64,000 bases of DNA from Clostridia bacterium (GCA_017435665.1 JAFSEP010000018.1:1-64000); one strand, 5' to 3'. Positions 8,425 through 18,443 are shown, counted from the first letter of the stretch. Numbers and translations are program-made. Notes: generated by a model not told the origin, from the letters alone.

Positions 8425-9480
8425 ATGGATCATAAAAATTCTTTTTCTGCCAGCTATGCGGCTGCAGGTGTAGATATCACTGCCGGTTACAAATCGGTGG
8501 AGCTTATGAAAAAGCACGTTGCAAGAACACGTAACGAGGGCTCTGTTGACGATGTAGGCGGCTTTGGCGGTTGCTTCGACCTGAGCTGTATTGCCGGTAT
8601 GGAGCATCCTATCACAGTTTCGGGCACAGACGGCTGCGGAACAAAGGTCAAGCTCGCTATCCTTATGGACAAGCATGATACAATCGGTATCGACGCAGTT
8701 GCAATGTGCGTCAACGATATAATCTGCGTAGGTGCAAAGCCCCTGTTCTTCCTTGACTATATTGCCTGCGGCAAGAACTATCCCGAAAAGATTGCAGAAA
8801 TCGTAAGCGGTGTTGCCGAGGGCTGTGTTCAGTCAGGTGCCGCACTTATCGGCGGTGAAACAGCAGAGCATCCCGGTCTTATGCCTGAGGAGGATTACGA
8901 CCTTGCAGGCTTTGCGGTAGGCGTTGTTGACAAGCCTAAGATGATTGATAACAGCAAGATGACTGCAGGCGACGTGGTTATCGCTCTCCCCTCAACGGGT
9001 ATACACTCAAACGGCTTCAGCTTATGCCGCAAGGTATTTGATATTGATAACAACAACCCCGACCTTTACGTTCCCCGTGAGGAGCTTGACGGAAAGACTG
9101 TTGCAGAGGCTTTACTTGTTCCCACAAAGATTTACGTAAAGCCCGTTCTCGCACTTCTTGAAAAGGTTGACGTAAAGGGTATCTCCCACATTACGGGCGG
9201 TGGCTTCTATGAAAACATTCCCAGAAGCATCCCCAAGGGACTTACAGCTAAGATTGACAAGTCAACTCTCAGAATTCTTCCCATTTTCGACATCATTGCA
9301 AAGACCGGCAACATCCCCGAAAGAGATATGTTCAATACATATAATATGGGCGTTGGTATGAGCATTGTTGTTGACAAAGCAGATGCAGATAAGTCTCTTG
9401 AAATTCTCAAGGCTAACGGCATTGACGCATACCTCATCGGTGAAATCATTGAATCAGACGAGGGTGTAATTATCGAATAA
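8425..9480 (+). CDS. purM: AIR synthetase (FGAM cyclo-ligase)
   Basis: Closes the imidazole ring of FGAM with ATP to give AIR. The 351-residue start at 8425 (MDHKNSFSASYAAAGVDI) is chosen because CAGGAGA lies 7-8 bases upstream and the SYAAAGVDI N-terminus is the family hallmark; an upstream in-frame start would overlap purF. Conserved PurM blocks are visible: GTDGCGTKVK, MCVNDIICVGAKPLFFLDY, GGETAEHPG and THITGGGF-like SHITGGGFYEN. Fourth gene in the operon. Confidence 0.95.
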   Translation: MDHKNSFSASYAAAGVDITAGYKSVELMKKHVARTRNEGSVDDVGGFGGCFDLSCIAGMEHPITVSGTDGCGTKVKLAILMDKHDTIGIDAVAMCVNDIICVGAKPLFFLDYIACGKNYPEKIAEIVSGVAEGCVQSGAALIGGETAEHPGLMPEEDYDLAGFAVGVVDKPKMIDNSKMTAGDVVIALPSTGIHSNGFSLCRKVFDIDNNNPDLYVPREELDGKTVAEALLVPTKIYVKPVLALLEKVDVKGISHITGGGFYENIPRSIPKGLTAKIDKSTLRILPIFDIIAKTGNIPERDMFNTYNMGVGMSIVVDKADADKSLEILKANGIDAYLIGEIIESDEGVIIE

Positions 9481-9488
9481 AAGAATAC

Positions 9489-9533
9489 AGACGCTTTTTA
9501 GCCAACACCTAAGAAGCGTCTCATTGTGTTTTT
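9489..9533 (+). terminator. Possible weak intra-operon terminator between purM and purN
   Basis: AGACGCTT (9489-9496) pairs with AAGCGTCT (9514-9521), followed by CATTGTGTTTTTTC. The T-run starts 7 bases after the stem, so it may be a partial attenuator or an RNA-stability hairpin rather than a full terminator. The genes downstream belong to the same pathway, so readthrough is expected. Confidence 0.4.
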
Positions 9534-9559
9534 TCAAACAAGTACAGGAGGATAAATTC

Positions 9560-10168
9560 ATGGCTGAAAAGACAAGGATTGCCGTTTTCGTTTCAGGCGG
9601 CGGCACCAATCTTCAGGCACTTATTGATGCGCAGAAATCTGGCATCATAGCTGACGGCGAAATCAGCATTGTTATCTCAAACAAGGATAACGCCTATGCT
9701 CTTGAAAGAGCCGCAAACGCCGGAATCGCAACTGCCGTTGTCAGGAAGGATAACGGTCAGGAGGCTTTTGAGGAGGGTCTTATAAAAATTCTTGAGGAAA
9801 ACGGTATTGAGCTTATCGTTCTTGCGGGCTTTATGTGTATTCTAAGCGAGAGCTTCACAAGCAGATATCCCGAAAGAATCATTAACGTTCATCCCTCACT
9901 CATCCCCTCTTTCTGCGGAAAGGGCTTCTACGGCCTTCGTGTTCACGAGGCTGCTCTGGGCTACGGTATCAAGGTAACGGGCGCAACCGTTCACTTCGTA
10001 AACGAAATCCCCGACGGGGGAAGAATCATTATGCAGAAGGCTGTATATATCGAAGACGGTGACACACCCGAGGTTCTTCAGAAAAGAGTTATGGAGCAGG
10101 CAGAATGGATAATCCTCCCTGAAAGCGTTCAGAAGGTATCAAAGGAAATAAGAAACAATAAGGAGTAA
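9560..10168 (+). CDS. purN: Glycinamide ribonucleotide formyltransferase
   Basis: Transfers a formyl group from 10-formyl-tetrahydrofolate to GAR. The start at 9560 (MAEKTRIAVFVSGGGTNLQ) follows AGGAGG by 7 bases; the frame is open 12 codons further upstream but without a ribosome-binding site. The 202-residue length is usual. N-terminal phosphate loop SGGGTNLQALID, the catalytic INVHPSLIPSF (Asn and His) and the downstream Asp in EIPDGGRI are present. The next gene begins 5 bases after its stop. Confidence 0.95.
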   Translation: MAEKTRIAVFVSGGGTNLQALIDAQKSGIIADGEISIVISNKDNAYALERAANAGIATAVVRKDNGQEAFEEGLIKILEENGIELIVLAGFMCILSESFTSRYPERIINVHPSLIPSFCGKGFYGLRVHEAALGYGIKVTGATVHFVNEIPDGGRIIMQKAVYIEDGDTPEVLQKRVMEQAEWIILPESVQKVSKEIRNNKE

Positions 10169-10173
10169 AAATT

Positions 10174-10893
10174 ATGAGCATTTATGACATCAATAAGCTC
10201 TCAGAGCTTCTGGCAGACAACACATACCCCGGCAGAGGTATTGTAATCGGCAAGACACCCGACGGCAAGAATGCAGCTATCGCATACTTCATTATGGGCA
10301 GAAGCGAAAACAGCCGTAACCGCATTTTCGAAAAGAAGGACGGCGCACTCATCACAAAGGCTTTCGATGAAAGCAAGGTTGAGGACCCCTCACTCATCAT
10401 TTACAACGCAGTAAGAAGCTTCGAAAACAAGCTCATCGTTACAAACGGAGACCAGACAGATACTGTATATGACTTCGTAAAGGAAGGCAAGGGCTTTGCC
10501 GAGGCTCTCAATACCCGTGAATTTGAGCCGGATGCTCCCAACTTTACTCCGAGAATCAGCGGTATGCTCAAGTTTGAAAACGGCGATTTCACTTACCGTA
10601 TGAGCATCCTCAAGTCAGCTGATGCCGAAGGAAGTGCCTGCAACAGATACTACTATTCTTATCCGTCTCTCTGCGGCTTAGGTCATTTCATCCACACCTA
10701 TGTTACAGACGGTAACCCCATTCCCACATTCCAGGGTGAGCCCGAAAGAGTTCAGATGAACAACGATATTGACGCTTTCACATCTGAAATCTGGGAAAAC
10801 CTTAACGAAAACAATAAGATTTCTCTCTATGTTCTTTACACAGACCTTGAAACAGGTGTACGGACAGAGAGAATCATCAATAAGAATAAATAA
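10174..10893 (+). CDS. purO: IMP cyclohydrolase, PurO type
   Basis: Predicted to close FAICAR to IMP, the last step of the pathway. The 239-residue protein matches the archaeal-type IMP cyclohydrolase family rather than the N-terminal domain of bifunctional PurH: YPGRGIVIGKTPDGKN and AYFIMGRSENSRNR near residues 18-50 are characteristic. It replaces the missing cyclohydrolase domain of the shortened PurH encoded next. Ribosome-binding site AAGGAG overlaps the purN stop codon, indicating coupled translation. The gene symbol follows the archaeal nomenclature. Confidence 0.85.
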   Translation: MSIYDINKLSELLADNTYPGRGIVIGKTPDGKNAAIAYFIMGRSENSRNRIFEKKDGALITKAFDESKVEDPSLIIYNAVRSFENKLIVTNGDQTDTVYDFVKEGKGFAEALNTREFEPDAPNFTPRISGMLKFENGDFTYRMSILKSADAEGSACNRYYYSYPSLCGLGHFIHTYVTDGNPIPTFQGEPERVQMNNDIDAFTSEIWENLNENNKISLYVLYTDLETGVRTERIINKNK

Positions 10894-10904
10894 GGAGAAA
10901 AAAC

Positions 10905-12089
10905 ATGAAAGAATTTGAACTTAAATACGGTTGTAACCCCAACCAGAAGCCTGCTAAGATTTATATGGAAAACGGCGAAGACCTTCCCATTGAGATCCTT
11001 TGCGGCAGACCCGGTTTCATAAACTTCCTTGACGCTTTCAACAGCTGGCAGCTCGTTAAGGAAATCAAGGCAGAATTAGGTGTGCCCGCAGCAGCCTCAT
11101 TCAAGCACGTAAGCCCCACCTGCGCTGCAGTAGGACTTCCCCTTTCAGACACACTCAAGAAGGCTTGCTTCGTTGACGATATCGAGGGTCTTGACGAGTC
11201 TCCCCTCGCCTGCGCTTATGCAAGAGCAAGAGGTACAGACAGAATGTCATCCTTCGGTGACTGGATTGCACTCAGCGACGTCTGCGACAAAACAACGGCT
11301 CTTCTTGTAAAGCGTGAGGTATCGGACGGCATCATCGCTCCCGGCTACACAGACGAGGCTCTTGAAATCCTCAAGTCAAAGCGCAAGGGCAACTATAACA
11401 TCATTAAGATTGACGAAAGCTATGTTCCCGCCGAAAAGGAATGTAAGCAGGTTTTCGGCATCACATTTGAACAGGGCAGAAACAACTTCAGAATCAATGA
11501 AGAGCTTCTTTCAAATATGGTAACAGAAAACAAGACATTATCAGCAGAAGCAAAGAGAGACCTTATTATCGCTCTCATTACACTTAAATATACACAGTCA
11601 AACTCAGTCTGCTATGCAGTTGACGGTCAGGCAATCGGTGTAGGTGCAGGTCAGCAGTCAAGAATTCACTGCACACGTCTTGCAGGTAACAAGGCTGATA
11701 TCTGGCATCTCCGTCAGCACGAAAAGGTACTTAACCTTCCCTTCCTTCCCACAATCGGCAGACCTGACAGAGACAATGTTATTGACGTTTATATCTCAGA
11801 CAATGACGAGGACGTTCTTGCAGAGGGTATGTGGCAGAAATACTTTACAGTTAAGCCCGAGCCTCTCACAAAGGAAGAACAGAAGGCATACCTCAGCACT
11901 ATCACAGGCGTGTCTGTTGCTTCAGATGCTTTCTTCCCCTTCGATGATAATATCGAAAGAGCAAGAAGAAGCGGCGTTTCTTATATTGCTCAGCCCGGCG
12001 GCTCAATCCGTGACGACATCGTAATCGAATGCTGCAACAAGTATGACATTGCTATGGCATTCACAGGAATGAGACTCTTCCACCACTAA
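10905..12089 (+). CDS. purH: AICAR formyltransferase (stand-alone PurH C-terminal domain)
   Basis: Formylates AICAR to FAICAR using 10-formyl-tetrahydrofolate. At 394 residues it is shorter than the ~510-residue bifunctional PurH and contains only the transformylase half. It starts FELKYGCNPNQKPA, retains the catalytic Lys-His pair in FKHVSPTCAA, and ends with the family's GGSIRDD...MAFTGMRLFHH. The IMP cyclohydrolase step is supplied by the PurO-type gene just upstream, 11 bases away. ZTP, the ligand of the operon's riboswitch, derives from the substrate of this enzyme, which ties regulation to this step. Confidence 0.93.
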   Translation: MKEFELKYGCNPNQKPAKIYMENGEDLPIEILCGRPGFINFLDAFNSWQLVKEIKAELGVPAAASFKHVSPTCAAVGLPLSDTLKKACFVDDIEGLDESPLACAYARARGTDRMSSFGDWIALSDVCDKTTALLVKREVSDGIIAPGYTDEALEILKSKRKGNYNIIKIDESYVPAEKECKQVFGITFEQGRNNFRINEELLSNMVTENKTLSAEAKRDLIIALITLKYTQSNSVCYAVDGQAIGVGAGQQSRIHCTRLAGNKADIWHLRQHEKVLNLPFLPTIGRPDRDNVIDVYISDNDEDVLAEGMWQKYFTVKPEPLTKEEQKAYLSTITGVSVASDAFFPFDDNIERARRSGVSYIAQPGGSIRDDIVIECCNKYDIAMAFTGMRLFHH

Positions 12090-12090
12090 G

Positions 12091-12180
12091 AAAAAGCCTT
12101 TCGGCTTTTTCAGTTATATATAACCTTACGGTTATGTGATATTCGCTTTCAGTGAGTAATATATTTGCCTTTCGGCAAAT
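12091..12180 (+). repeat. Cluster of short palindromes between purH and glyA, first one terminator-like
   Basis: Three hairpins follow each other: AAAAAGCC/GGCTTTTT with loop TTTC (12091-12110, ending in T's, a terminator-like unit), TAACC/GGTTA with loop TTAC (12121-12134) and ATTTGCC/GGCAAAT with loop TTTC (12163-12180). A weaker pairing of GATATTC with GAGTAATAT lies between the last two. The alternating hairpins joined by TGATAT-like linkers look like a mobile palindromic repeat inserted within the operon. If the first hairpin terminates, glyA-purD-purL would need readthrough or their own promoter. Confidence 0.6.
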
Positions 12181-12212
12181 GCAAAAGATAATAAAATTCC
12201 CAGGAGATAACA

Positions 12213-13454
12213 ATGCTTAATTACTTTAACGAACTTAACAATTACGATAGTGAAGTTTTTGCTTCATGCAACAGAGAATTTGACAGACAGCAGAGCTTTA
12301 TTGAGCTTATTGCTTCGGAAAACATTGTTTCAAAGGCTGTGCTTCTTGCAGCAGGCAGTGTTCTTACAAACAAATATGCTGAGGGCTATCCCGGTAAGCG
12401 TTACTACGGCGGCTGTCAGCACGTTGACGAGGTAGAGGATATTGCAAGAGACAGAGCAAAGAAGCTCTTCGGTGCTGAGCACGCAAACGTTCAGCCCCAC
12501 TCAGGTGCAAACGCAAACCTTGCAGCTTTCTTCGCACTCACAGAGCCCGGTGACACAATTATGGGTATGAATCTTTCTCAGGGCGGTCACCTTTCTCACG
12601 GTTCACCCGTAAATATCTCAGGTAAATACTGGAACATCGTTCCCTACGGTGTTGATGATGACACACACACTATTGACTATGATAAGATGAGAGAAATCGC
12701 TCTTGAATGCAAGCCTAAGCTCATCGTTGTGGGTGCAAGTGCATATTCAAGAATTATCGATTTTGCCCGTTGCAGAGAAATTGCTGACGAGGTGGGCGCA
12801 TACCTTATGGTTGATATGGCTCACATCGCAGGTCTTGTTGCAGCAGGACTTCATCCCTCTCCCGTTCCTCACGCTCACGTTGTTACTTCAACAACACACA
12901 AGACACTCAGAGGACCCAGAGGCGGTCTCATTCTCTGCAAGGAAGAGTTTGCAAAGCAGATTGACAAGTCTGTATTCCCCGGCACTCAGGGTGGCCCCCT
13001 TATGCACATCATTGCCGCAAAGGCTGTTGCATTCGGCGAGGCTCTCACAGATGAGTTCAAGGAATATCAGAAGCAGATTGTGAAGAACAGCGCAACACTC
13101 TGCGATGCTCTCAAGGCTGAGGGCGTTGACATTGTTTCAGACGGAACAGACAATCATCTTATGCTTCTCGACCTTCGCAAGTTCGACCTTTCAGGTAAGG
13201 AGCTTGAAGCAAGACTTGACGAGGTGCATATCACAGCAAACAAGAACACCATACCCAACGACCCCAAGAGCCCCTTCGTTACAAGCGGTCTGAGAATAGG
13301 AACGGCGGCAGTAACCTCAAGAGGCTTCAAGGAAGAAGAAATGGTTATGATTGCAAAATGGATAAAGAGAGTTATCACTGACTTTGATGCATCAAAGGAA
13401 AGCATCACAGAGGAAGTAAAGGCTCTTTGCGAGAAGTATCCCATATACAGATAA
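12213..13454 (+). CDS. glyA: Serine hydroxymethyltransferase
   Basis: PLP enzyme that converts serine and tetrahydrofolate to glycine and methylene-tetrahydrofolate. This provides both glycine for PurD and one-carbon units for PurN and PurH, which explains its place in the operon. At 413 residues it is of normal length. The N-terminal [15 protein letters not shown] and [15 protein letters not shown] motifs and the PLP-lysine site [11 protein letters not shown] are intact. Ribosome-binding site CCAGGAGA lies 7 bases upstream of the ATG. Unlike the tight spacing elsewhere in the operon it is preceded by about 120 bases of palindromes. Confidence 0.96.
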   Translation: MLNYFNELNNYDSEVFASCNREFDRQQSFIELIASENIVSKAVLLAAGSVLTNKYAEGYPGKRYYGGCQHVDEVEDIARDRAKKLFGAEHANVQPHSGANANLAAFFALTEPGDTIMGMNLSQGGHLSHGSPVNISGKYWNIVPYGVDDDTHTIDYDKMREIALECKPKLIVVGASAYSRIIDFARCREIADEVGAYLMVDMAHIAGLVAAGLHPSPVPHAHVVTSTTHKTLRGPRGGLILCKEEFAKQIDKSVFPGTQGGPLMHIIAAKAVAFGEALTDEFKEYQKQIVKNSATLCDALKAEGVDIVSDGTDNHLMLLDLRKFDLSGKELEARLDEVHITANKNTIPNDPKSPFVTSGLRIGTAAVTSRGFKEEEMVMIAKWIKRVITDFDASKESITEEVKALCEKYPIYR

Positions 13455-13467
13455 AGGAGAAATTCCT

Positions 13468-14733
13468 ATGAAAATAATGGTTGTCGGTGGCGGCGGACGT
13501 GAACACGCCATCATCAAAAAGATTAAGGAAAACAAAAACGTTGAAGAAATATACGCTCTCCCCGGTAACGGCGGTATGGCTGAGGATGCAACCTGCGTGA
13601 ACATCGGTGCAAAGGATATTGACGCAATCGTAAAATTCGCAAAGGAAAATCAGATTGATTTTGCAGTTGTTGCACCCGATGACCCCCTTGTTTTAGGTGC
13701 AGTTGATGCTCTGAGTGAAATCGGTATCCCCTGCTTCGGCCCCGAAAAGAAGGCAGCTATCATTGAAGGCAGTAAGGTCTTTTCAAAGAACCTTATGAAG
13801 AAGTACGGCATCCCCACTGCAAAGTATGAGGTATTCTCAGATGCAGCAGAAGCTCTCAGGTACATTCAGACTGCTCCCATCCCCACAGTTATCAAGGCTG
13901 ACGGTCTTGCGCTGGGCAAGGGTGTGCTTATCTGTTTCACAAAGGAAGAGGCAGAGGAAGCTATCCACTCAATTATGGACGATAAAATCTTCGGTGAAAG
14001 CGGAAGTAATATCGTTATTGAGGAATTCCTCACAGGTCCTGAGGTATCAGTTCTCTCCTTCACAGACGGAAAGACAGTTGTACCGATGATTTCATCAATG
14101 GACCACAAGAGAGCTCTTGACGGTGACAAGGGTCTCAATACAGGCGGTATGGGCACTATTGCTCCCAACCCCTACTATACAGAAGATATTGCAAAGCGCT
14201 GTATGGAGGAAATCTTCCTTCCCACAGTAAACGCTATGAACGCTGAGGGCAGAACCTTCAAGGGTTGCCTTTACTTCGGACTTATGCTCACTCCCGACGG
14301 CCCCAAGGTTATTGAATATAACTGCCGCTTCGGTGACCCTGAAACTCAGGTTGTTCTTCCCCTTCTTGAAAGCGACCTGCTTGATATTATGATGGCAGTT
14401 TCAAAGGGCGAGCTTGACAAAATTGATGTTAAGTTCTCAGATAAGAGTGCCTGCTGTGTTGTTATGGCATCAGAAGGCTATCCGCAGAAGTACGACTCAG
14501 GCTTCGAAATCAAGGTAGCCGATGACATTGAGGCTCAGGTTTATATTGCAGGCGCTAAGCTCAGCGAGGGCAAGGTTCTTACTGCAGGCGGACGTGTTCT
14601 CGGTGTTACAGCAGTTGCCGACACGCTTGAAAACGCTATAATCAAGGCATACGCAGAGGTGCCCAAGGTAAGCTTTGCTAATGCATTTTATCGCAAGGAT
14701 ATAGGACAGAGAGCCTTAGAAGCACTCAAGTAA
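13468..14733 (+). CDS. purD: Phosphoribosylamine-glycine ligase (GAR synthetase)
   Basis: ATP-grasp enzyme that joins phosphoribosylamine, the PurF product, to glycine. At 421 residues it has the family length. N-terminal VVGGGGREHAII, ATP-grasp motifs VIKADGLALGKGV and the metal-binding VIEYNCRFGDPETQVVLP are present. It starts 14 bases after glyA with ribosome-binding site AAAGGAG. Because the upstream PurF seems unable to make ammonia from glutamine, the phosphoribosylamine for this step may have to be made from free ammonia. Confidence 0.96.
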   Translation: MKIMVVGGGGREHAIIKKIKENKNVEEIYALPGNGGMAEDATCVNIGAKDIDAIVKFAKENQIDFAVVAPDDPLVLGAVDALSEIGIPCFGPEKKAAIIEGSKVFSKNLMKKYGIPTAKYEVFSDAAEALRYIQTAPIPTVIKADGLALGKGVLICFTKEEAEEAIHSIMDDKIFGESGSNIVIEEFLTGPEVSVLSFTDGKTVVPMISSMDHKRALDGDKGLNTGGMGTIAPNPYYTEDIAKRCMEEIFLPTVNAMNAEGRTFKGCLYFGLMLTPDGPKVIEYNCRFGDPETQVVLPLLESDLLDIMMAVSKGELDKIDVKFSDKSACCVVMASEGYPQKYDSGFEIKVADDIEAQVYIAGAKLSEGKVLTAGGRVLGVTAVADTLENAIIKAYAEVPKVSFANAFYRKDIGQRALEALK

Positions 14734-14744
14734 AGGAGATATAA

Positions 14745-17700
14745 ATGGTTTACAGAATTTATGTTGAAAAAAAATCAGGCCTTGATAACGAGGCAAAAGG
14801 TCTTTTAGCAGAAGCAAAGAATCTGCTCGGTATAGAAAATATGGAAGATATCCGTCTTTTCAACCGCTATGATGCAGAAAATATTACAGAGGAATTATTT
14901 GACTATGCTGTAAAAACAGTTTTCTCTGAGCCCCAGCTCGATAATGTATCCGACAGCGTTGAAATTCCTGAGGCTTATGTCTTTGCAGTAGAGGCTCTTC
15001 CCGGTCAGTTTGACCAGAGAGCTGACTCGGCTGCACAGTGTATTCAGATTATATCTCAGGGCGAGCGTCCTCTTATCCGCACTGCAAAGGTTTACGCTCT
15101 TTACGGTACACTCAGCGAAAAGGATATTGCCGCATTCAAGCATCACGTAATCAATGCAGTTGAAAGCCGTGAAGCAGCACTTGAAAAGCCCGAGACTCTT
15201 GCCGCTACCTATGCCGCACCCGAAACAGTTGACACGGTTACAGGCTTTATCGCTATGGACGAGGCAGCACTTGCAGCTCTTCTTGATGAAAAGGGACTTG
15301 CTATGGACCTTGATGACCTTAAATTCCTTCAGGCTTATTTCAAGGACACAGAAAAAAGAGACCCCACCATTACAGAAATACGTGTTGTTGACACATATTG
15401 GTCTGACCATTGCCGTCACACAACCTTCTCAACACATATTGATAATGTAAGAATTCACGACGAGGCTGTTCAGGCAGCTTACGAGCGTTATCTCAAGGCA
15501 AGAATTGAGGTCTATGGTGAGGAAAAGGCAGCAGCCCGTCCTCAGACACTTATGGACATTGCCACTATCGGCACAAAGACTCTTAAAAAGAGAGGTCTTC
15601 TTCCCGAGCTTGACGAAAGTGAAGAAATCAATGCCTGCTCAATCCACGTTACTGCAACAGTAAACGGTGAGGATCAGGACTGGCTTCTTATGTTCAAAAA
15701 TGAAACTCACAACCATCCCACAGAAATCGAGCCCTTCGGCGGTGCCGCAACCTGTATCGGCGGTTGCATCCGTGACCCCCTTTCAGGCCGTGCATACGTT
15801 CATCAGGCAATGAGAGTTACCGGTGCAGGTGACCCGAGAAAGACCATCGCAGAAACTATGGCAGGCAAGCTTCCTCAGCGTAAAATCTGCCAGACTGCCG
15901 CAGCAGGCTACTCCTCATACGGTAATCAGATCGGTCTTGCAACAGGTCATGTTGCAGAAATCTATCACGAGGGCTTTGTTGCAAAGCGTCTCGAATGCGG
16001 TGCAGTTGTTGCTGCAGCTCCCGCTTATAATGTACGCCGTGAAAGACCTGCTCCCGGTGACGTAATTGTTCTTTTAGGCGGACGCACGGGCCGTGACGGT
16101 ATCGGCGGTGCTACCGGCTCATCAAAGAGCCACAATATGAAGTCACTTACAACAATGGCTTCAGAGGTACAGAAGGGTAATGCCCCCGAAGAAAGAAAAA
16201 TTCAGAGACTTTTCCGTAACGCTGAGGTAACACGCCTTATCAAGCGCTGTAACGACTTCGGTGCAGGCGGTGTTTCCGTTGCAATCGGCGAGCTTGCTCC
16301 CGGACTTCAGATTGACCTTGATGCAGTACGCAAAAAGTATGAGGGTCTTGACGGAACGGAAATAGCAATTTCCGAATCTCAGGAGCGTATGGCAGTTGTT
16401 GTTGCCCCGGAGGATGCAGATAAATTCATCGCCTTTGCCGAGGAGGAAAACCTCGAAGCATACCGTGTTGCAGTTGTAACAGAAGAAGAGCGTATGGTTA
16501 TGAAGTGGAAGGGCAATGTTATCGCCAACCTCAGCAGAGCCTTCCTTGATACAAACGGTGCCGTTAAGCACACAGATGTTGACGTTACAAAGAAGGACCT
16601 TTCAGTTCTTTCAAAGGCTATGTTCGGCTCTCTTCGTGAAATGGCTGCTGACCTCAGAACTGCAAGCCAGAGAGGTCTTGTTGAACGCTTTGACTCCACC
16701 ATCGGTGCAGGAAGTGTTATTATGCCCTACGGCGGTAAGAGACAGCTTACACCTGCACAGTCAATGGCAGCTGTTCTTCCCGTGCTTCCCGGTCAGGAAA
16801 CAGATCAGGCAAGTGTATTCAGCTGGGGCTGTGATCCCGACCACCTGAGTGTTGACCCCTACACAGGTGCTCACGCAGCAATTTATAACTCTGTTGCAAA
16901 ACTTGTTGCCGCAGGCTGTGACTACAAAAAGACATATCTCACACTTCAGGAATTCTTCGAAAAGCTTAAAACAGAGCCTGAGCGTTGGGGCAAGCCCTTC
17001 GCAGCTCTTTTAGGTGCACTTGATGCTCAGCTTGAATTAGGTGCTGCTGCTATCGGCGGTAAGGACTCTATGTCAGGCTCCTTCCTTGACAAGGATGTAC
17101 CCCCCACTCTTATTTCCTTTGCTATTGCACCGATTAAAAAGCAGGATGTTATCAGCCCCGAATTCAAGGAAGCAGGCAATCCCGTTTACCTTTTCGGTGC
17201 AAAGGATGAAAGTGCAGAAAGCCTTAAAGCTACATGGGAAGCATTCCACGGTCTTTGTAAGGAAGGCAAGGTAAAGGCTTCATATGCAGTTGAAAGAGGC
17301 ATCGGTGAAGCTGTTATGAAGATGAGCTTCGGTAATAATATCGGCTTCAAGTCAGAAGCAGACTTAGGTGAAAACTGGCATCTTGGTATGTGGGGCTTCA
17401 TCGTTGCAGAGCTTACAGAGGATGTTGAGCTTCCCGGTGTTATGAAAATCGGTACAACAACCGAAGAACCTGTTATCACCCTTGAAGAAGATACTGCAGA
17501 AATTGCAGAACTTTATAAATTACACACCGCTACTCTTGAAAGCGTATACCCCACAAAGGCTAAGGAGGATAAGGACGAAATCCCCACCTTCTCATTTGAC
17601 GGTAAATGCAATATTGCTCCCAAAAATAAGGTTGCAAGACCTAAGGTGCTTATTCCCGTATTCCCCGGCACAAACTGTGAATATGATTCAGCCCGTGCTG

Positions 17701-18443
17701 TGGAAAAGGCAGGTGCCGAAGCTGAAATCTTTGTAATCAGAAACCTCACCGCAGAGGATGTTGCAAAGAGCGTTGAAGGCTTCTCCAAAAAGGTTAAGGA
17801 AGCACAGATGATATTCATTCCCGGCGGATTCTCCGGCGGTGACGAGCCTGACGGCTCAGCTAAATTCATCACCGCATTCTTCCGAAACCCCGCTGTTAAA
17901 GAGGCTGTAACCGACCTTCTTGATAACAGAGACGGTCTTATGTGCGGTATCTGTAACGGCTTCCAGGCTCTTATCAAGTTAGGTCTTGTGCCCTACGGTA
18001 AGATTATTGACACTGATGAAAGCTGTCCCACACTGACCTTTAACAATATCAACCGCCACCAGTCAAGAATTGTTCATACAAGAATTGCATCCGTAAAGTC
18101 ACCCTGGCTGAGCCTTATGAATGTTGGCGACATTGTTAATGTGCCCATTTCACACGGTGAAGGTAAGTTCCTTGCTTCAGCAGAGCTTGTAGCTGAGCTT
18201 GCAAAGAACGGTCAGATTGCAACACAGTATGTTGACCTTGACGGCAATGCTACATCAGACATTGACTTCAATCCCAACGGTTCAATTTGCGCTATTGAGG
18301 GTATCACCTCACCCGATGGCCGTGTATTCGGTAAGATGGGACACAGCGAGCGTATCGGTGACGGACTTTATAAGAATGTTCCCGGTGAATACGATATCCG
18401 TATGTTTGAAGCAGCAGTAAAGTATTTTCAGTCCGAAGGATAA
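14745..18443 (+). CDS. purL: FGAM synthase, single-chain PurL with fused glutaminase
   Basis: Converts FGAR to FGAM using glutamine and ATP. At 1232 residues this is the long form in which PurS-like, PurL and PurQ parts are one chain. The C-terminal third is a class I glutaminase with CGICNGFQ (nucleophile Cys1070) and a C-terminal His in GKMGHSER. The central synthetase has FKNETHNHPTEIEPFGGAAT and GKDSMSG. Unlike PurF in this operon its glutaminase is intact. It is the last gene of the operon, 11 bases after purD with AAAGGAG upstream. Confidence 0.96.
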   Translation: MVYRIYVEKKSGLDNEAKGLLAEAKNLLGIENMEDIRLFNRYDAENITEELFDYAVKTVFSEPQLDNVSDSVEIPEAYVFAVEALPGQFDQRADSAAQCIQIISQGERPLIRTAKVYALYGTLSEKDIAAFKHHVINAVESREAALEKPETLAATYAAPETVDTVTGFIAMDEAALAALLDEKGLAMDLDDLKFLQAYFKDTEKRDPTITEIRVVDTYWSDHCRHTTFSTHIDNVRIHDEAVQAAYERYLKARIEVYGEEKAAARPQTLMDIATIGTKTLKKRGLLPELDESEEINACSIHVTATVNGEDQDWLLMFKNETHNHPTEIEPFGGAATCIGGCIRDPLSGRAYVHQAMRVTGAGDPRKTIAETMAGKLPQRKICQTAAAGYSSYGNQIGLATGHVAEIYHEGFVAKRLECGAVVAAAPAYNVRRERPAPGDVIVLLGGRTGRDGIGGATGSSKSHNMKSLTTMASEVQKGNAPEERKIQRLFRNAEVTRLIKRCNDFGAGGVSVAIGELAPGLQIDLDAVRKKYEGLDGTEIAISESQERMAVVVAPEDADKFIAFAEEENLEAYRVAVVTEEERMVMKWKGNVIANLSRAFLDTNGAVKHTDVDVTKKDLSVLSKAMFGSLREMAADLRTASQRGLVERFDSTIGAGSVIMPYGGKRQLTPAQSMAAVLPVLPGQETDQASVFSWGCDPDHLSVDPYTGAHAAIYNSVAKLVAAGCDYKKTYLTLQEFFEKLKTEPERWGKPFAALLGALDAQLELGAAAIGGKDSMSGSFLDKDVPPTLISFAIAPIKKQDVISPEFKEAGNPVYLFGAKDESAESLKATWEAFHGLCKEGKVKASYAVERGIGEAVMKMSFGNNIGFKSEADLGENWHLGMWGFIVAELTEDVELPGVMKIGTTTEEPVITLEEDTAEIAELYKLHTATLESVYPTKAKEDKDEIPTFSFDGKCNIAPKNKVARPKVLIPVFPGTNCEYDSARAVEKAGAEAEIFVIRNLTAEDVAKSVEGFSKKVKEAQMIFIPGGFSGGDEPDGSAKFITAFFRNPAVKEAVTDLLDNRDGLMCGICNGFQALIKLGLVPYGKIIDTDESCPTLTFNNINRHQSRIVHTRIASVKSPWLSLMNVGDIVNVPISHGEGKFLASAELVAELAKNGQIATQYVDLDGNATSDIDFNPNGSICAIEGITSPDGRVFGKMGHSERIGDGLYKNVPGEYDIRMFEAAVKYFQSEG

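Noticed and set aside
14895-15419. 174-codon antisense frame in purL
   Set aside because: Shadow of purL codon structure; Cys-rich nonsense composition and no start signals.
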